Below, piece after piece: positions 48,367 to 57,236 of a stretch of 64,000 bases of DNA. Source of the DNA: Bifidobacterium sp. ESL0682 (lineage in GTDB: Bacteria > Actinomycetota > Actinomycetes > Actinomycetales > Bifidobacteriaceae); assembly GCF_029392815.1 (NCBI RefSeq), contig NZ_CP113942.1, positions 806,001 to 870,000 of the forward strand, written 5' to 3'. The notes below the pieces were generated by a model. That model was not told the DNA's origin, did no database searches, and saw only the letters and a program-made list of their open reading frames with translations. Every line of letters begins with the position of its first letter. Within the stretch, counting starts at the first letter, position 1. Both the position numbers and the translations under genes were made by a program.

Positions 48367-49359
48367 ATGGCTGAAACACCCCTTGCGTTTATGATCGCCA
48401 CATATGTGGTGCTTGCGATTTTCTTCATTGTCGACTTGTTTGTTATCGGGCGTAAGCCCCATGTTCCCACAACCAAAGAGTGTGTGCAGCATATCGCTTT
48501 CTTCGTGGTTGCGGCACTGATTTTCGGCGGATTGGTCTGGTGGGTGTCCGGCTCGCAACCGGCGCTCGAGTTCTACTCCGGCTGGCTCACCGAATATTCG
48601 TTGAGCATCGACAACCTTTTCGTATTTGTTATCATCATGACGAATTTCGCAGTGCCGAAAAAGCTACAGAAGTATGTGCTCAGCGTTGGCATCACCATCG
48701 CGCTCGTGCTTCGAGGGCTTTTCATCCTTGTCGGCGCGGCCGTAATCCAGCGTTTCACCTGGGTCTTCTTCATTTTCGGTGCGTTCTTGATCTATACTGC
48801 GGTGAAACTCGTGGCAGGCGATGACGATGATGACGAGGAATACCACGAAAACGCCCTCATTCGCGCACTGCGCAAAGTGGTGAAAATCACTGACGAATAT
48901 GACGGCGAAAAGATTCGGACGGTCAAGAATGGCAAGAAGTTCTTTACCCCGATGCTTATCGTCTTCCTCACTATCGGCACCACTGACGTCATGTTCGCCT
49001 TCGATTCCATTCCCGCTATTTTCGGGCTGACGAAAGACCCGTTCATCGTCTTTACTTCCAATATCTTCGCCTTGCTTGGTCTGCAGCAGCTGTACTTCCT
49101 GCTTGGCGCATTGTTGGATAAGCTCGAGTACTTGCCATACGGCTTGGCAGTAGTCCTCGGTTTCATCGGCGTCAAGCTGGTGATGGAGGCGCTGCATGGT
49201 AATTCACTGCCGTTCATCAATGGCGGGCACCCGATTACGCAGGTGCCGGAAATACCGACTTGGATGTCGCTCTGCGTCATCATTGTTGCCATCGGCGTTG
49301 CCGCGTTGGCCAGTGTTATCAAGATGAAAACCAATGAAGCCAAGGCGAAGGCTGAGTAA
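48367..49359 (+). CDS. TerC/Alx family membrane protein
   Basis: 330 residues with about nine membrane segments. Typical TerC blocks are YSLSIDNLFVFVIIMTNFAVP, VFFIFGAFLIYTAVKL, and LTIGTTDVMFAFDSIPAIFGLT with the conserved acidic residues in the membrane. Then come FTSNIFALLGLQQLYFLL and YGLAVVLGFIGVKL. Members export manganese and help metal loading of secreted proteins; the role here is inferred from the family. An acidic loop (DDDDDEEY) lies near residue 157. No riboswitch is obvious upstream. Confidence 0.93.
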   Translation: MAETPLAFMIATYVVLAIFFIVDLFVIGRKPHVPTTKECVQHIAFFVVAALIFGGLVWWVSGSQPALEFYSGWLTEYSLSIDNLFVFVIIMTNFAVPKKLQKYVLSVGITIALVLRGLFILVGAAVIQRFTWVFFIFGAFLIYTAVKLVAGDDDDDEEYHENALIRALRKVVKITDEYDGEKIRTVKNGKKFFTPMLIVFLTIGTTDVMFAFDSIPAIFGLTKDPFIVFTSNIFALLGLQQLYFLLGALLDKLEYLPYGLAVVLGFIGVKLVMEALHGNSLPFINGGHPITQVPEIPTWMSLCVIIVAIGVAALASVIKMKTNEAKAKAE

Positions 49360-49503
49360 AACTATGATTGTCCTAACAAGTATGTGAACGCTCACGGAAA
49401 AGTCGTGGGAACGGACACAAAGACCTAGGGATGCTAGTAGACTTGAACATGTTGCGGGTTTGTTCCCGCCAAACAACATGTCAGAAAGAATAGGCAGGTA
49501 TTC

Positions 49504-50958
49504 ATGAGGAAAGCAAAAATTGTAGACACCATCGGACCGGCGAGCGAATCGCTGGAGAATCTGACCGAGCTGGTCAAGAACGGCATGGATGTCGCTCGTC
49601 TCAACCGCTCGCACGGCACCACCGACGACCATCTGAAGGTCTACAACAACGTTCGTGAGGCTTCCAAGACCACAGGCCGCAACGTTGCAGCTCTGGTCGA
49701 TCTGCAGGGCCCGAAGATTCGTTGTGGTTGGTTCAAGAAGAACGCCGACGGCGAGGACAAGGTCCAGCTTGAGGCTGGCCAGGAATTCGTCATCACCACT
49801 GATGACATCGAAGGCGACGAGCACATCACCTCCACCACCTTCAAGGGTCTGCCTGGCGATTGCCACCCCGGAGACCCGATTCTGATCGACGACGGCAAGG
49901 TCCGCCTCGAGGTCACCAAGGTCGAGGGCAACAACGTGCACACCAAGGTCGTCGTTGCAGGACCGGTTTCCAGCCACAAGGGCATCAACCTGCCGGGCGT
50001 GGCCGTGAGCCTGCCGGCATTGACCGAGAAGGATGAGGCCGACCTGCGTTGGGCCATCCAGACCGGCGCCGACATCATCGCCATGTCCTTCGTGCGTTTC
50101 GCCAGCGACATCGACCGCGCCCATGAGATCATGGACGAGGAAGGCCGCCGCATCCCGATCGTCGCCAAGATTGAGAAGCCGCAGGCTGTCGAGAACCTTG
50201 AGGACATCGTCAAGGCCTTTGACGGCATCATGGTCGCCCGTGGCGATATGGCCGTCGAAATGCCGTTCGAAGAGGTGCCGCTGGTCACCAAGCGCTGCAT
50301 CGAGCTGGCTCGCGAATATGCCAAGCCCGTCATCGTCGCTACTGAGGTCTTGGGCTCCATGGTCAATTCCCCGATTCCGTCCCGTGCTGAGGCTTCCGAT
50401 TGCGCCAACGCCGTTCTCGACGGCGCGGACGCCACCATGACCTCCAACGAGACTGCTGTCGGCAAGTACCCGGCAGAGACCGTCAACACGATGGCCCGCA
50501 TCTCCGGCTATGCCACCGATCACGGCTTCGATCGCATCCCGGCTTTGAACAATCTCGATATGTCGAGCACCGGCGCGGTTTCCTCCGCTGCCGTCGATCT
50601 GGCCGACAAGGTCAACGCCAAGGCTATCGTGGCCTTCACGCAGACCGGTTCCACCGTGCATCGTGTTTCCCGCGAACGCCCGGCCGCTCCGATTTACGGC
50701 ATCACCAACAACGAGCACACCTATCACTGGCTGGCTCTGAGCTGGGGCACCGAAGCGTTCTGCACCGATGCCGATTACCACGACATGAACCGTCATGAGC
50801 TGATGATCTTCACCGACAAGCTGCTTCGCGATGCCGGCAAGGTCGTCGACGGCGACAAGATCGTCGTGCTGAGCTCTGCTCAAGGCGAGCATCAGTCCGG
50901 CCGCACCGATTCGCTCTACGTCCACACCGTGGGCGCTTGCGATGCTGACAAGGCCTGA
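49504..50958 (+). CDS. pyk: Pyruvate kinase
   Basis: 484 residues, standard size. It makes pyruvate and ATP from phosphoenolpyruvate. Seen are the N-terminal KAKIVDTIGPASES, ARLNRSHG, LVDLQGPKIRCGWF, the active-site Lys region IVAKIEKPQAVENL, MVARGDMAVEMPFEEVP, ATEVLGSMVNSPIPSRAEASDCANAVLDG and the C-domain SSAAVDLADKVNAKAIVAFTQTGST. The gene is rich in preferred codons. Two hairpins follow its stop. Confidence 0.97.
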   Translation: MRKAKIVDTIGPASESLENLTELVKNGMDVARLNRSHGTTDDHLKVYNNVREASKTTGRNVAALVDLQGPKIRCGWFKKNADGEDKVQLEAGQEFVITTDDIEGDEHITSTTFKGLPGDCHPGDPILIDDGKVRLEVTKVEGNNVHTKVVVAGPVSSHKGINLPGVAVSLPALTEKDEADLRWAIQTGADIIAMSFVRFASDIDRAHEIMDEEGRRIPIVAKIEKPQAVENLEDIVKAFDGIMVARGDMAVEMPFEEVPLVTKRCIELAREYAKPVIVATEVLGSMVNSPIPSRAEASDCANAVLDGADATMTSNETAVGKYPAETVNTMARISGYATDHGFDRIPALNNLDMSSTGAVSSAAVDLADKVNAKAIVAFTQTGSTVHRVSRERPAAPIYGITNNEHTYHWLALSWGTEAFCTDADYHDMNRHELMIFTDKLLRDAGKVVDGDKIVVLSSAQGEHQSGRTDSLYVHTVGACDADKA

Positions 50959-50971
50959 GCAAAACGCAATT

Positions 50972-51011
50972 CGCCTTTTAGTCCGGTGATTTGACCGATT
51001 ATCAAAAGGCG
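50972..51011 (+). terminator. First hairpin after pyk
   Basis: CGCCTTTT (50972-50979) pairs with AAAAGGCG (51004-51011). It lies 13 bases past the stop and is weaker than the next one. Confidence 0.5.
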
Positions 51012-51026
51012 TAAAAGCTTTCGAAC

Positions 51027-51072
51027 ATAAAAGTCGGCTCCGATGGATGGAATCGTCGGAACCGACTTTTAT
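51027..51072 (+). terminator. Main terminator after pyk
   Basis: ATAAAAGTCGG (51027-51037) pairs with CCGACTTTTAT (51062-51072); TCCGA and TCGGA extend the stem inward. ATTTCTGG follows. Confidence 0.8.
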
Positions 51073-51204
51073 ATTTCTGGTGTTCGGCATGTCAAAGTTG
51101 CAGAACATGCGGGAGACACGCAGATTACGAAATGAGACGGCTTACGTCGCTTGATTATGATAATTTAATAGGGTTGCAATCTTAACGGTTGTGGCCAGAT
51201 ACAA

Positions 51205-51278
51205 GCCCTTGTATCCCAATTGGTAGAGGAAACAGCCTCAAAATCTGTGCAGTGTGGGTTCGAGTCCCACCAAGGGCA
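51205..51278 (+). tRNA. tRNA with CAA anticodon (Leu) and a short variable arm
   Basis: Cloverleaf of 74 bases: 7-bp acceptor stem GCCCTTG/CAAGGGC, T arm GTGGG-TTCGAGT-CCCAC, anticodon loop CTCAAAA giving CAA, discriminator A. The anticodon stem has four pairs plus a C-T mismatch next to the loop. The variable region is only about 5 bases, whereas leucine tRNAs are normally class II with a long arm. No CCA is encoded. Confidence 0.85.
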
Positions 51279-51282
51279 CGCT

Positions 51283-51298
51283 AAGTGGATTATCACTT
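51283..51298 (+). terminator. Terminator after tRNA(CAA)
   Basis: AAGTG (51283-51287) pairs with CACTT (51294-51298), followed by TTATAT. It is short but well placed, 5 bases after the tRNA. Confidence 0.5.
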
Positions 51299-51403
51299 TT
51301 ATATGATTGATATATCATAGTATCAAATGTGCTCTGTACTTGACATATTTGTCGTAAGAGACTGAGAAGGGCAAGAAAAAACCGGTACGGGAGTGAATAC
51401 AGA

Positions 51404-52180
51404 ATGGATGATGCAATGGACCAGATTTTAACCGATGACGAGCTGAAGGCCGCTGCTGATAATGATATCGAAGCTGTAGCTGCTGAAGCCAAGGAAGAAA
51501 AAGCCGAAGACGGCAAGCCGCGCCAGCGCACTGTGGTGGTGGCTGAGGATGAATCCGTCAATCGCATGGATCTTGTAGCCATGCTCGAAGACAACGGTTA
51601 CAAGATCGTCGGTGAGGCAGCCAACGGTGAGGAAGCTGTCGAGCTGACTCGCAAGTTCCGCCCTGACGTGGTGTGCATGGATGTCAAGATGCCCCGCATG
51701 GATGGAATCGCGGCCGCCGGCACAATCTGCGACGAGAACATCGCCCCAGTGGTGATGCTCACTGCGTACTCGCAGCCTGACCTGGTCAAGCAAGCCACCG
51801 GTGCGGGTGCCATGGCCTACGTCACCAAGCCTTACGAAGAGTCCAAGCTGCTGCCTGCGCTGGAAGTAGCCATGGGTCGCTTCGCCGAGATCAACGATTT
51901 GCTTGATACCGTCGAAGTCAACGAAGGCAAGCTCAAGCAGACCGAGTCCCAGCTGAAGGAAGCCGAAGAAAAGCTCAAGAAGGCCGAGGATTCGCTCGAG
52001 GAGCGCAAGCTCGTCGACCGCGCCAAGGGCTTGCTGATGGACAAGGCGGACTTCTCCGAGCAGGGTGCTTTCCGCTGGATTCAGAAGACCTCGATGGATC
52101 AGCGCATCCCCAAGAAGCGCTTGGCCATGGCCATCATCGCCAAGTACGGCGATCCGAAGCCCGAAGCAGCACAGCGCTGA
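51404..52180 (+). CDS. pdtaR: ANTAR-domain response regulator PdtaR-like
   Basis: 258 residues. After a 40-residue acidic N-terminus comes a receiver domain (VVVAEDESVNRMDLVAM; phosphorylated Asp93 in CMDVKMPRMDG; Lys142 in VTKPYEESKLL). A coiled coil follows (LKQTESQLKEAEEKLKKAEDSL, about 170-192), then the ANTAR domain RKLVDRAKGLLMDKADFSEQGAFRWIQ, which binds paired RNA hairpins to prevent termination. It is the expected partner of the PdtaS kinase at 21626. The order pyk, tRNA, pdtaR, polA is like mycobacteria, where pdtaR precedes polA. A terminator follows. Confidence 0.92.
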   Translation: MDDAMDQILTDDELKAAADNDIEAVAAEAKEEKAEDGKPRQRTVVVAEDESVNRMDLVAMLEDNGYKIVGEAANGEEAVELTRKFRPDVVCMDVKMPRMDGIAAAGTICDENIAPVVMLTAYSQPDLVKQATGAGAMAYVTKPYEESKLLPALEVAMGRFAEINDLLDTVEVNEGKLKQTESQLKEAEEKLKKAEDSLEERKLVDRAKGLLMDKADFSEQGAFRWIQKTSMDQRIPKKRLAMAIIAKYGDPKPEAAQR

Positions 52181-52196
52181 GTTTAGAATTTTGAAG

Positions 52197-52230
52197 TCGC
52201 CTGTCGATTCGCCTATGAATCGGCAGGCGA
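52197..52230 (+). terminator. Terminator after pdtaR
   Basis: TCGCCTGTCGATTC (52197-52210) pairs with GAATCGGCAGGCGA (52217-52230) with one wobble, followed by TATTTGT. Confidence 0.85.
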
Positions 52231-52290
52231 TATTTGTATAGTGGAAACAACAGCGCGTACGAAACGACGATAAAAGGGGCAAACAAGCTT

Positions 52291-55200
52291 ATGAATGATG
52301 ACGAAAGCACAGAGAAGGCGAACAATACCGTAAAAGCTGAAGGCAGTGCGGAAACAAAAGGTACACTTCTGGTTGTGGACGGCCATTCTCTGGCTTTTCG
52401 CGCCTACTTCGCATTACCCGTGGAAAGTTTCACTACCTCGACTGGTCAGCCGACCAATGCCGTCTGGGGATTCTCGACGATGCTGGCCCAGGTGCTTGAT
52501 AGTGAAAAGCCAGACCATCTCGCCGTCGCTTTTGACATGGCCGGCGGCACATTCCGCAACAAGATGTTGCCGCAATACAAAGGCACCAGAGATGCCGCCC
52601 CCGAGGAACTGTTGAGCCAGCTGCCGATTATCCAGGACCTCCTTAAGGCCTTGGGTGTCAAATATGTGGAAAAGAAGGGCTACGAAGGCGACGATATCAT
52701 CGGCACTATGGCCTCGATGGGGAGAACGCTGGTTATAAGACACTGGTGCTTTCCGGAGACCGCGACGCCTTCCAGCTTATTGACGACGATATCACCGTGC
52801 TTTATCCGGGCCACCACTTCAAGGACTTGAAGCATATGACCCCGGACGCCATCGTCGAGAAATATCATGTCACCCCGCAGCAATATCCCGATTTGGCGGC
52901 CATGCGTGGCGAAACCGCCGACAATATTCCCGGTGTGCCAGGTGTGGGCGATGGGTACGCGGCGAAATGGATCAACCAGTATGGTGGGCTCGAAGGCATC
53001 ATCGAACACGCTGACGAACTGCCCGGTAAGAAGGGGCAGGCACTGCGCGACAACATCGATCAGGTCAAGCTCAATCGTCGTGTCAACGCCGTATTGCGTG
53101 ACCTCGACCTTGGTGCCACTATCGACGATTTCACGCTCGGCGGTATGGACATGAGCAAGGTCAACGAGGTCTTCACCAAGCTTCAGTTCAGCAACCGTTC
53201 CAAGAATAGGCTGGTCAAATCGTTCAACGGCGGGGTCATGCCGGGGGACGCGAATTCGGCCTCCGTAGAGGCCCCTGCTGAAGCTGACGACGACGAGCCT
53301 GTCATCAAAGAGCCTCATGTGACCGAAATTCACGATGCGGGAGAACTCGGCGACTGGATTAACGTGCACATTGCGTCGGTGTTCCCTACAGGTAAGATTA
53401 ATTCCGATCTCATCATTCAGACCTTCGGCGGAAAGAACGATGATTCGGAGGGAGCTGACCATTCGACTGACAAGTCGGATGATGATTCCGAAATCTCCAA
53501 AGAACAGCAAAGCAGCTATGATGCCGAGGTGCGTGTTGACGAGAAGGCGGATGAGCAGGCAATCATTGACGGTGCCACAGGCCCGGAACTGGTCGATCGC
53601 GATCTGTGCTGCTCTGAAAAAGTCGGTCATTCATGGGTATTGTATGCTTCTGGGCAATCGAAACCAGGAAATGCGAAACTGGAAGCCGTGGCGCTGCTGG
53701 CCGATAATGAGGCGGCGGTGTTCGGCGTAAATACTATTGATGACGCCATGCGTTCTGCATTGCAGTGCTTGCTGGATGTCTTCCACACCTCGATGGTGGT
53801 GCACGGTTATAAGGAACACCTGCATATGCTGGCTTCAGCCGGTGTAACGATGCGACGGCCGCTCTTCGATACCAAGCTCGCCGGGTATCTGGTGCATCCT
53901 GATTTCCATGCCGAAACGCTCGGAAAGGCCGCAGCTCATTTCCTTGGGATAATAATCGAGGACAGCGAGCCCAAACAGGCGCAGGGTGAACTTGATTTCG
54001 GAGACGAAGATGGTGATGTTGCTGGTAATGATGCTTCCAAAGAGGTTCAGCAGGAGGCCGCGAAGGATGCTGCCATCGTGCGCGCTCTTGCCGACTTCCT
54101 GAAGACTCCGATTGACCGGCGCAAGCAATACGGTCTGTTGCGCTCCATCGAATTGCCGGTTTCCCAAGTGCTCTATGGCATCGAAGACGCAGGTGCGAAG
54201 GTTGATCTAGATCGTTTGCATGAGCTGCTGAACGGGTTTACGGCCGATGCCGATCAGGCACAGCAGATTGCATTCGAAGCAGCTGGCCATGATCTTAATC
54301 TGCAGAGCCCGAAGCAGCTGCAGGCGGTGCTGTTCGACGAAATGGGGCTCACGCCTTCGAGGAAGACCAAATCCGGCTCGTACACCACCAACGCTGCTAC
54401 ACTGCAGAATCTATATGTCAAGTATGCCAACGACGAGAAGGCGAGTGATTTTCTTGGCGCACTGCTCCGTCATCGTGAAACTAACAAACTGAAGCAGATC
54501 ACGCAGACGCTGTTGGAAGCTGTCAATCCCAAGGACGGCAGGATTCACACGACCTTCGAACAGACCGTCGCGGCCACCGGACGTTTGAGCTCGGTTGATC
54601 CGAACCTGCAGAACATCCCCAACCGCAATGCCACCGGACGTGAGATTCGTTCCGCGTTTGTGCCGGGAGAGGGCTTCGAATCGCTGCTGAGCTGCGATTA
54701 TTCGCAGGTCGAGCTGCGCATCATGGCCGACCTTTCTGGTGATCAGTCGCTGATTGAGGCCTTCAAGTCCGGTACGGACTTCCATCGCTATGTGGCAAGC
54801 CTTGTGTATGACATTCCGATGGATGAGATTACGCCCGACCAGCGCAGCCACGTCAAGGCGATGAGTTACGGCCTGGCTTATGGACTCAGTACGTACGGAC
54901 TTTCGCAACAGCTCAAGATCAGTCCGGCCGAGGCCGACGTGTTGAAAACCAAGTATTTCGCTACTTTCGGCAAAGTGCACGATTATTTGGAATCGCTGGT
55001 CGCTACCGCTCGCGAAAAGGGCTATACGGAGACGATGTTCGGTCGTCGCCGCTACTTCCCGGGGCTCAAGTCCACACGTCGCCAGGTGCGCGACGCCGCC
55101 GAACGCGGTGCGCTCAACGCCCCGATTCAGGGTTCGGCCGCCGATATCATGAAAATCGCCATGATTCGTGCCGACTATGCGCTGCGTGAGGCCGGAGTCA

Positions 55201-55372
55201 AGAGTCGCGTTATTCTGCAGATCCATGACGAACTTGTGCTGGAGGTCGCGCCGGGGAGAGCGAGCAGGTCAGCGGCTTGGTGCGCAACGCCATGGAACAC
55301 GCCGTCGACTTGGCTGTGCCGCTGGACGTCTCCATCGGCATCGGTTCCGACTGGCAGGCCGCTGCGCACTGA
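52291..55372 (+). CDS. polA: DNA polymerase I (two frameshifts)
   Basis: Repaired length is about 1027 residues. Pol I fills gaps in repair and Okazaki-fragment processing. The 5' nuclease domain (LLVVDGHSLAFRAYFALP, YEGDDIIGT, LSGDRDAFQLI) covers roughly residues 25-330. An acidic linker of about 60 residues follows (KSDDDSEISKEQQ). The 3'-5' exonuclease-like domain lacks the catalytic DxE motif, so proofreading is doubtful. The polymerase domain has motif A DYSQVELRIMADLSGD, motif B KAMSYGLAYGLSTYG and motif C QIHDELVLEV. One G is missing at 52719-52722 (repair: MASMGENAGYKTLVLSGD) and one at 55253-55256 (repair: VAPGESEQVSGLVRNAMEHA, ending at 55372). An intact polA is expected in a living cell. 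Confidence 0.93.
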
Positions 55373-55430
55373 TGGCTGCTGCCGGATTACGGGTGGCATT
55401 TGAAAGAGTTGGCGAAAGTTCGGAGGAAAT

Positions 55431-56309
55431 ATGTCAGATCAGAAAAAGCCGAGGCTTGCCGAAGTTGTCAAGGTACTTGAACAGCTGTATCCGATTGAAT
55501 ATGCGGAAGATTGGGACTTCCCGGGGCTGATCGTTGGTGACTTGAACGATACCGTTGGCAAGATTGTCTTCGCTGCAGATCCGACTATGGCCGTAGTCGA
55601 TAAGGCGATTGCGATGGGCGCCGATTTGCTTATCTGCCATCATCCTCTGTTCTTCCGAGCGGTGCATGAGGTTTCCGGACTCGGTGTTCATGGGGCCATC
55701 GCAGGAAAGCTGTATCGTGCACATTGTGGGCTCTGGGTCGGGCATACCAATGCCGATGTCGCCTATCGTGGCGTCGCCCAAGCCGCGGCGGACGCGTTTG
55801 GATTGCAGAATCAGACGCCGCTGGTGCCCTCAGGTGAGCAAAACAGCCATGCCATTGGGCTGGGACGTGTCGGTACGCTTGAGGAACCGATGACGCTGCG
55901 TGCGTTTGCGCAACGTGTTGCCAGAGAAGTACCGAAAACCAACTACGGGATTCAGGTTGCAGGCGATCTTGACGCCGACGTTCGCAAAATTGCCGTGTTG
56001 CCCGGGTCAGGAGATTCTGATTTCGATGAGGTTCGCGGCAGCGGCGCTGATGTCTACGTGACCAGCGATTTGCGCCATCACCCCGCTACGGATGCGCTGC
56101 AGCAGGCTTGGTATGAGGCGACGCTCAACCATACGATCATGAAGCCCGCGTTGATTAATACGCCGCATTCGGCCATCGAGTCGATGTGGTTCAGATATGC
56201 ATTGGATGATATTGCTGATGCGGTAGAGAAAGATACTGGCTTCCGCCCGGAAACGGAGCGTGTCGGCATTGTCACCGATCCTTGGCAATTGGTACTGGGC
56301 CGGGATTGA
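55431..56309 (+). CDS. Nif3-like dinuclear metal centre protein
   Basis: 292 residues. The Nif3/YbgI fold is indicated by EYAEDWDFPGLIVGD, the metal-ligand segment ADLLICHHPLFFRAV, GHTNADVA, DVYVTSDLRHHPATDA, and the late His and Glu in PHSAIESMWF. In the family two metal ions are bound in a toroidal hexamer; proposed links are to GTP cyclohydrolase I type 2 and DNA-related roles, none certain. The ATG is preceded by CGGAGGAAAT. It lies 58 bases behind polA and may be cotranscribed. Confidence 0.9.
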   Translation: MSDQKKPRLAEVVKVLEQLYPIEYAEDWDFPGLIVGDLNDTVGKIVFAADPTMAVVDKAIAMGADLLICHHPLFFRAVHEVSGLGVHGAIAGKLYRAHCGLWVGHTNADVAYRGVAQAAADAFGLQNQTPLVPSGEQNSHAIGLGRVGTLEEPMTLRAFAQRVAREVPKTNYGIQVAGDLDADVRKIAVLPGSGDSDFDEVRGSGADVYVTSDLRHHPATDALQQAWYEATLNHTIMKPALINTPHSAIESMWFRYALDDIADAVEKDTGFRPETERVGIVTDPWQLVLGRD

Positions 56310-56435
56310 TCGACAATCATGATTCTGATGTGTCATCGTGTCCGCTTCACATGAACTGACATGGTCGATATTGATGCATCAAAATCCAATGGTTCGTCGT
56401 GCCGTCACAAGCCTCGATGAAGAAAGTCTGGAATA

Positions 56436-57092
56436 ATGAGTTCAGAAATGACAGAGCGTATCCGCCAAGAGGTCAACAAGCGTCTGCAGGATTCGTCGGA
56501 TGGCGTCGACATGGAGGCGCCGGTACGAGTGGTGTCCAGTGAGACTGTGTATCGCGGAGCTATCTTCCATATCGATGACCGCGAACTGGCGCTCGCGAAA
56601 ACCGACGGTGGGGAAGTGTCGGTGCGCCGCCAGATTCTGGTTCATCCGCAAGCCGTGGTGATGCTGGTTCATGACGAAGTTCAGGATAAGTATTTGCTGG
56701 AACGGGAGTACCGTGTAGGTCCAGACAAGTTCACTTACGGTTTTCCTGCAGGATTGATGGAAGACGGTGAAAAGCCTGAAATTTCGGCTTTACGCGAGTT
56801 GCAGGAGGAAACGGGGGTCACACCGAAAGACAGACATTCCGTTCGTATCGAACGTGTCGGTGATTTCTATTCCTCTGGGGGTATGACCAACGAACTGGCG
56901 CATATTTTCGTCATTCATCTAGCGGATTGGAAGCAGGAACCTCGCCATTTCGACAAGGACGAGCACGTGCAGTCCACATGGGTGACATGGGAAGAACTGA
57001 CTGGCATTGGTGTTCAGGCTGCGGATTCCACCATCGCAATCCAGCATGAGGAAATTCGCCGATTACGCTCGCAATTGGCATCGAGGCAGTGA
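56436..57092 (+). CDS. NUDIX hydrolase, ADP-ribose pyrophosphatase type
   Basis: 218 residues. The Nudix box GLMEDGEKPEISALRELQEE followed by TGV (about residues 107-129) is complete, with the acidic residues that bind Mg2+. Before it, RRQILVHPQAVVMLVHDE and the substrate strand LEREYRVGPDKFTYGFPAG fit ADP-ribose pyrophosphatases. EEETG-type hydrolysis gives ribose 5-phosphate and AMP. The C-terminus continues VGDFYSSGGMTNELAHIFVIHLAD. The first 35 residues are polar and variable, so the start is not certain. Confidence 0.9.
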   Translation: MSSEMTERIRQEVNKRLQDSSDGVDMEAPVRVVSSETVYRGAIFHIDDRELALAKTDGGEVSVRRQILVHPQAVVMLVHDEVQDKYLLEREYRVGPDKFTYGFPAGLMEDGEKPEISALRELQEETGVTPKDRHSVRIERVGDFYSSGGMTNELAHIFVIHLADWKQEPRHFDKDEHVQSTWVTWEELTGIGVQAADSTIAIQHEEIRRLRSQLASRQ

Positions 57093-57203
57093 CGGTATCG
57101 TTCCCGATAGCGTTGACTTGTTCTCTTGCTTTTAAAAATGCCGTAGTAACGATTTGTGCTGCCTGTATGATTCATATTGAGATTGCGCTATGTAAACTGA
57201 GTC

Positions 57204-57222
57204 CTGAATAACCGTTATTCAG
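57204..57222. terminator. Possible terminator between convergent genes
   Basis: CTGAATAA (57204-57211) and TTATTCAG (57215-57222) form an AT-rich 8-bp stem with a 3-base loop between the NUDIX gene and the convergent membrane protein gene. Confidence 0.45.
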
Positions 57223-57236
57223 CAATTCTCGTCGTT

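Noticed and set aside
49204..51108. A 634-codon open frame antisense to pyk and the end of terC
   Set aside because: It is a shadow of GC-rich, codon-biased genes on the other strand and has no recognisable domains.
52700..52760. Programmed frameshift in polA
   Set aside because: The slip is at GGGGA with no stimulatory structure that I can see, and the same context breaks ten other sites in unrelated genes.
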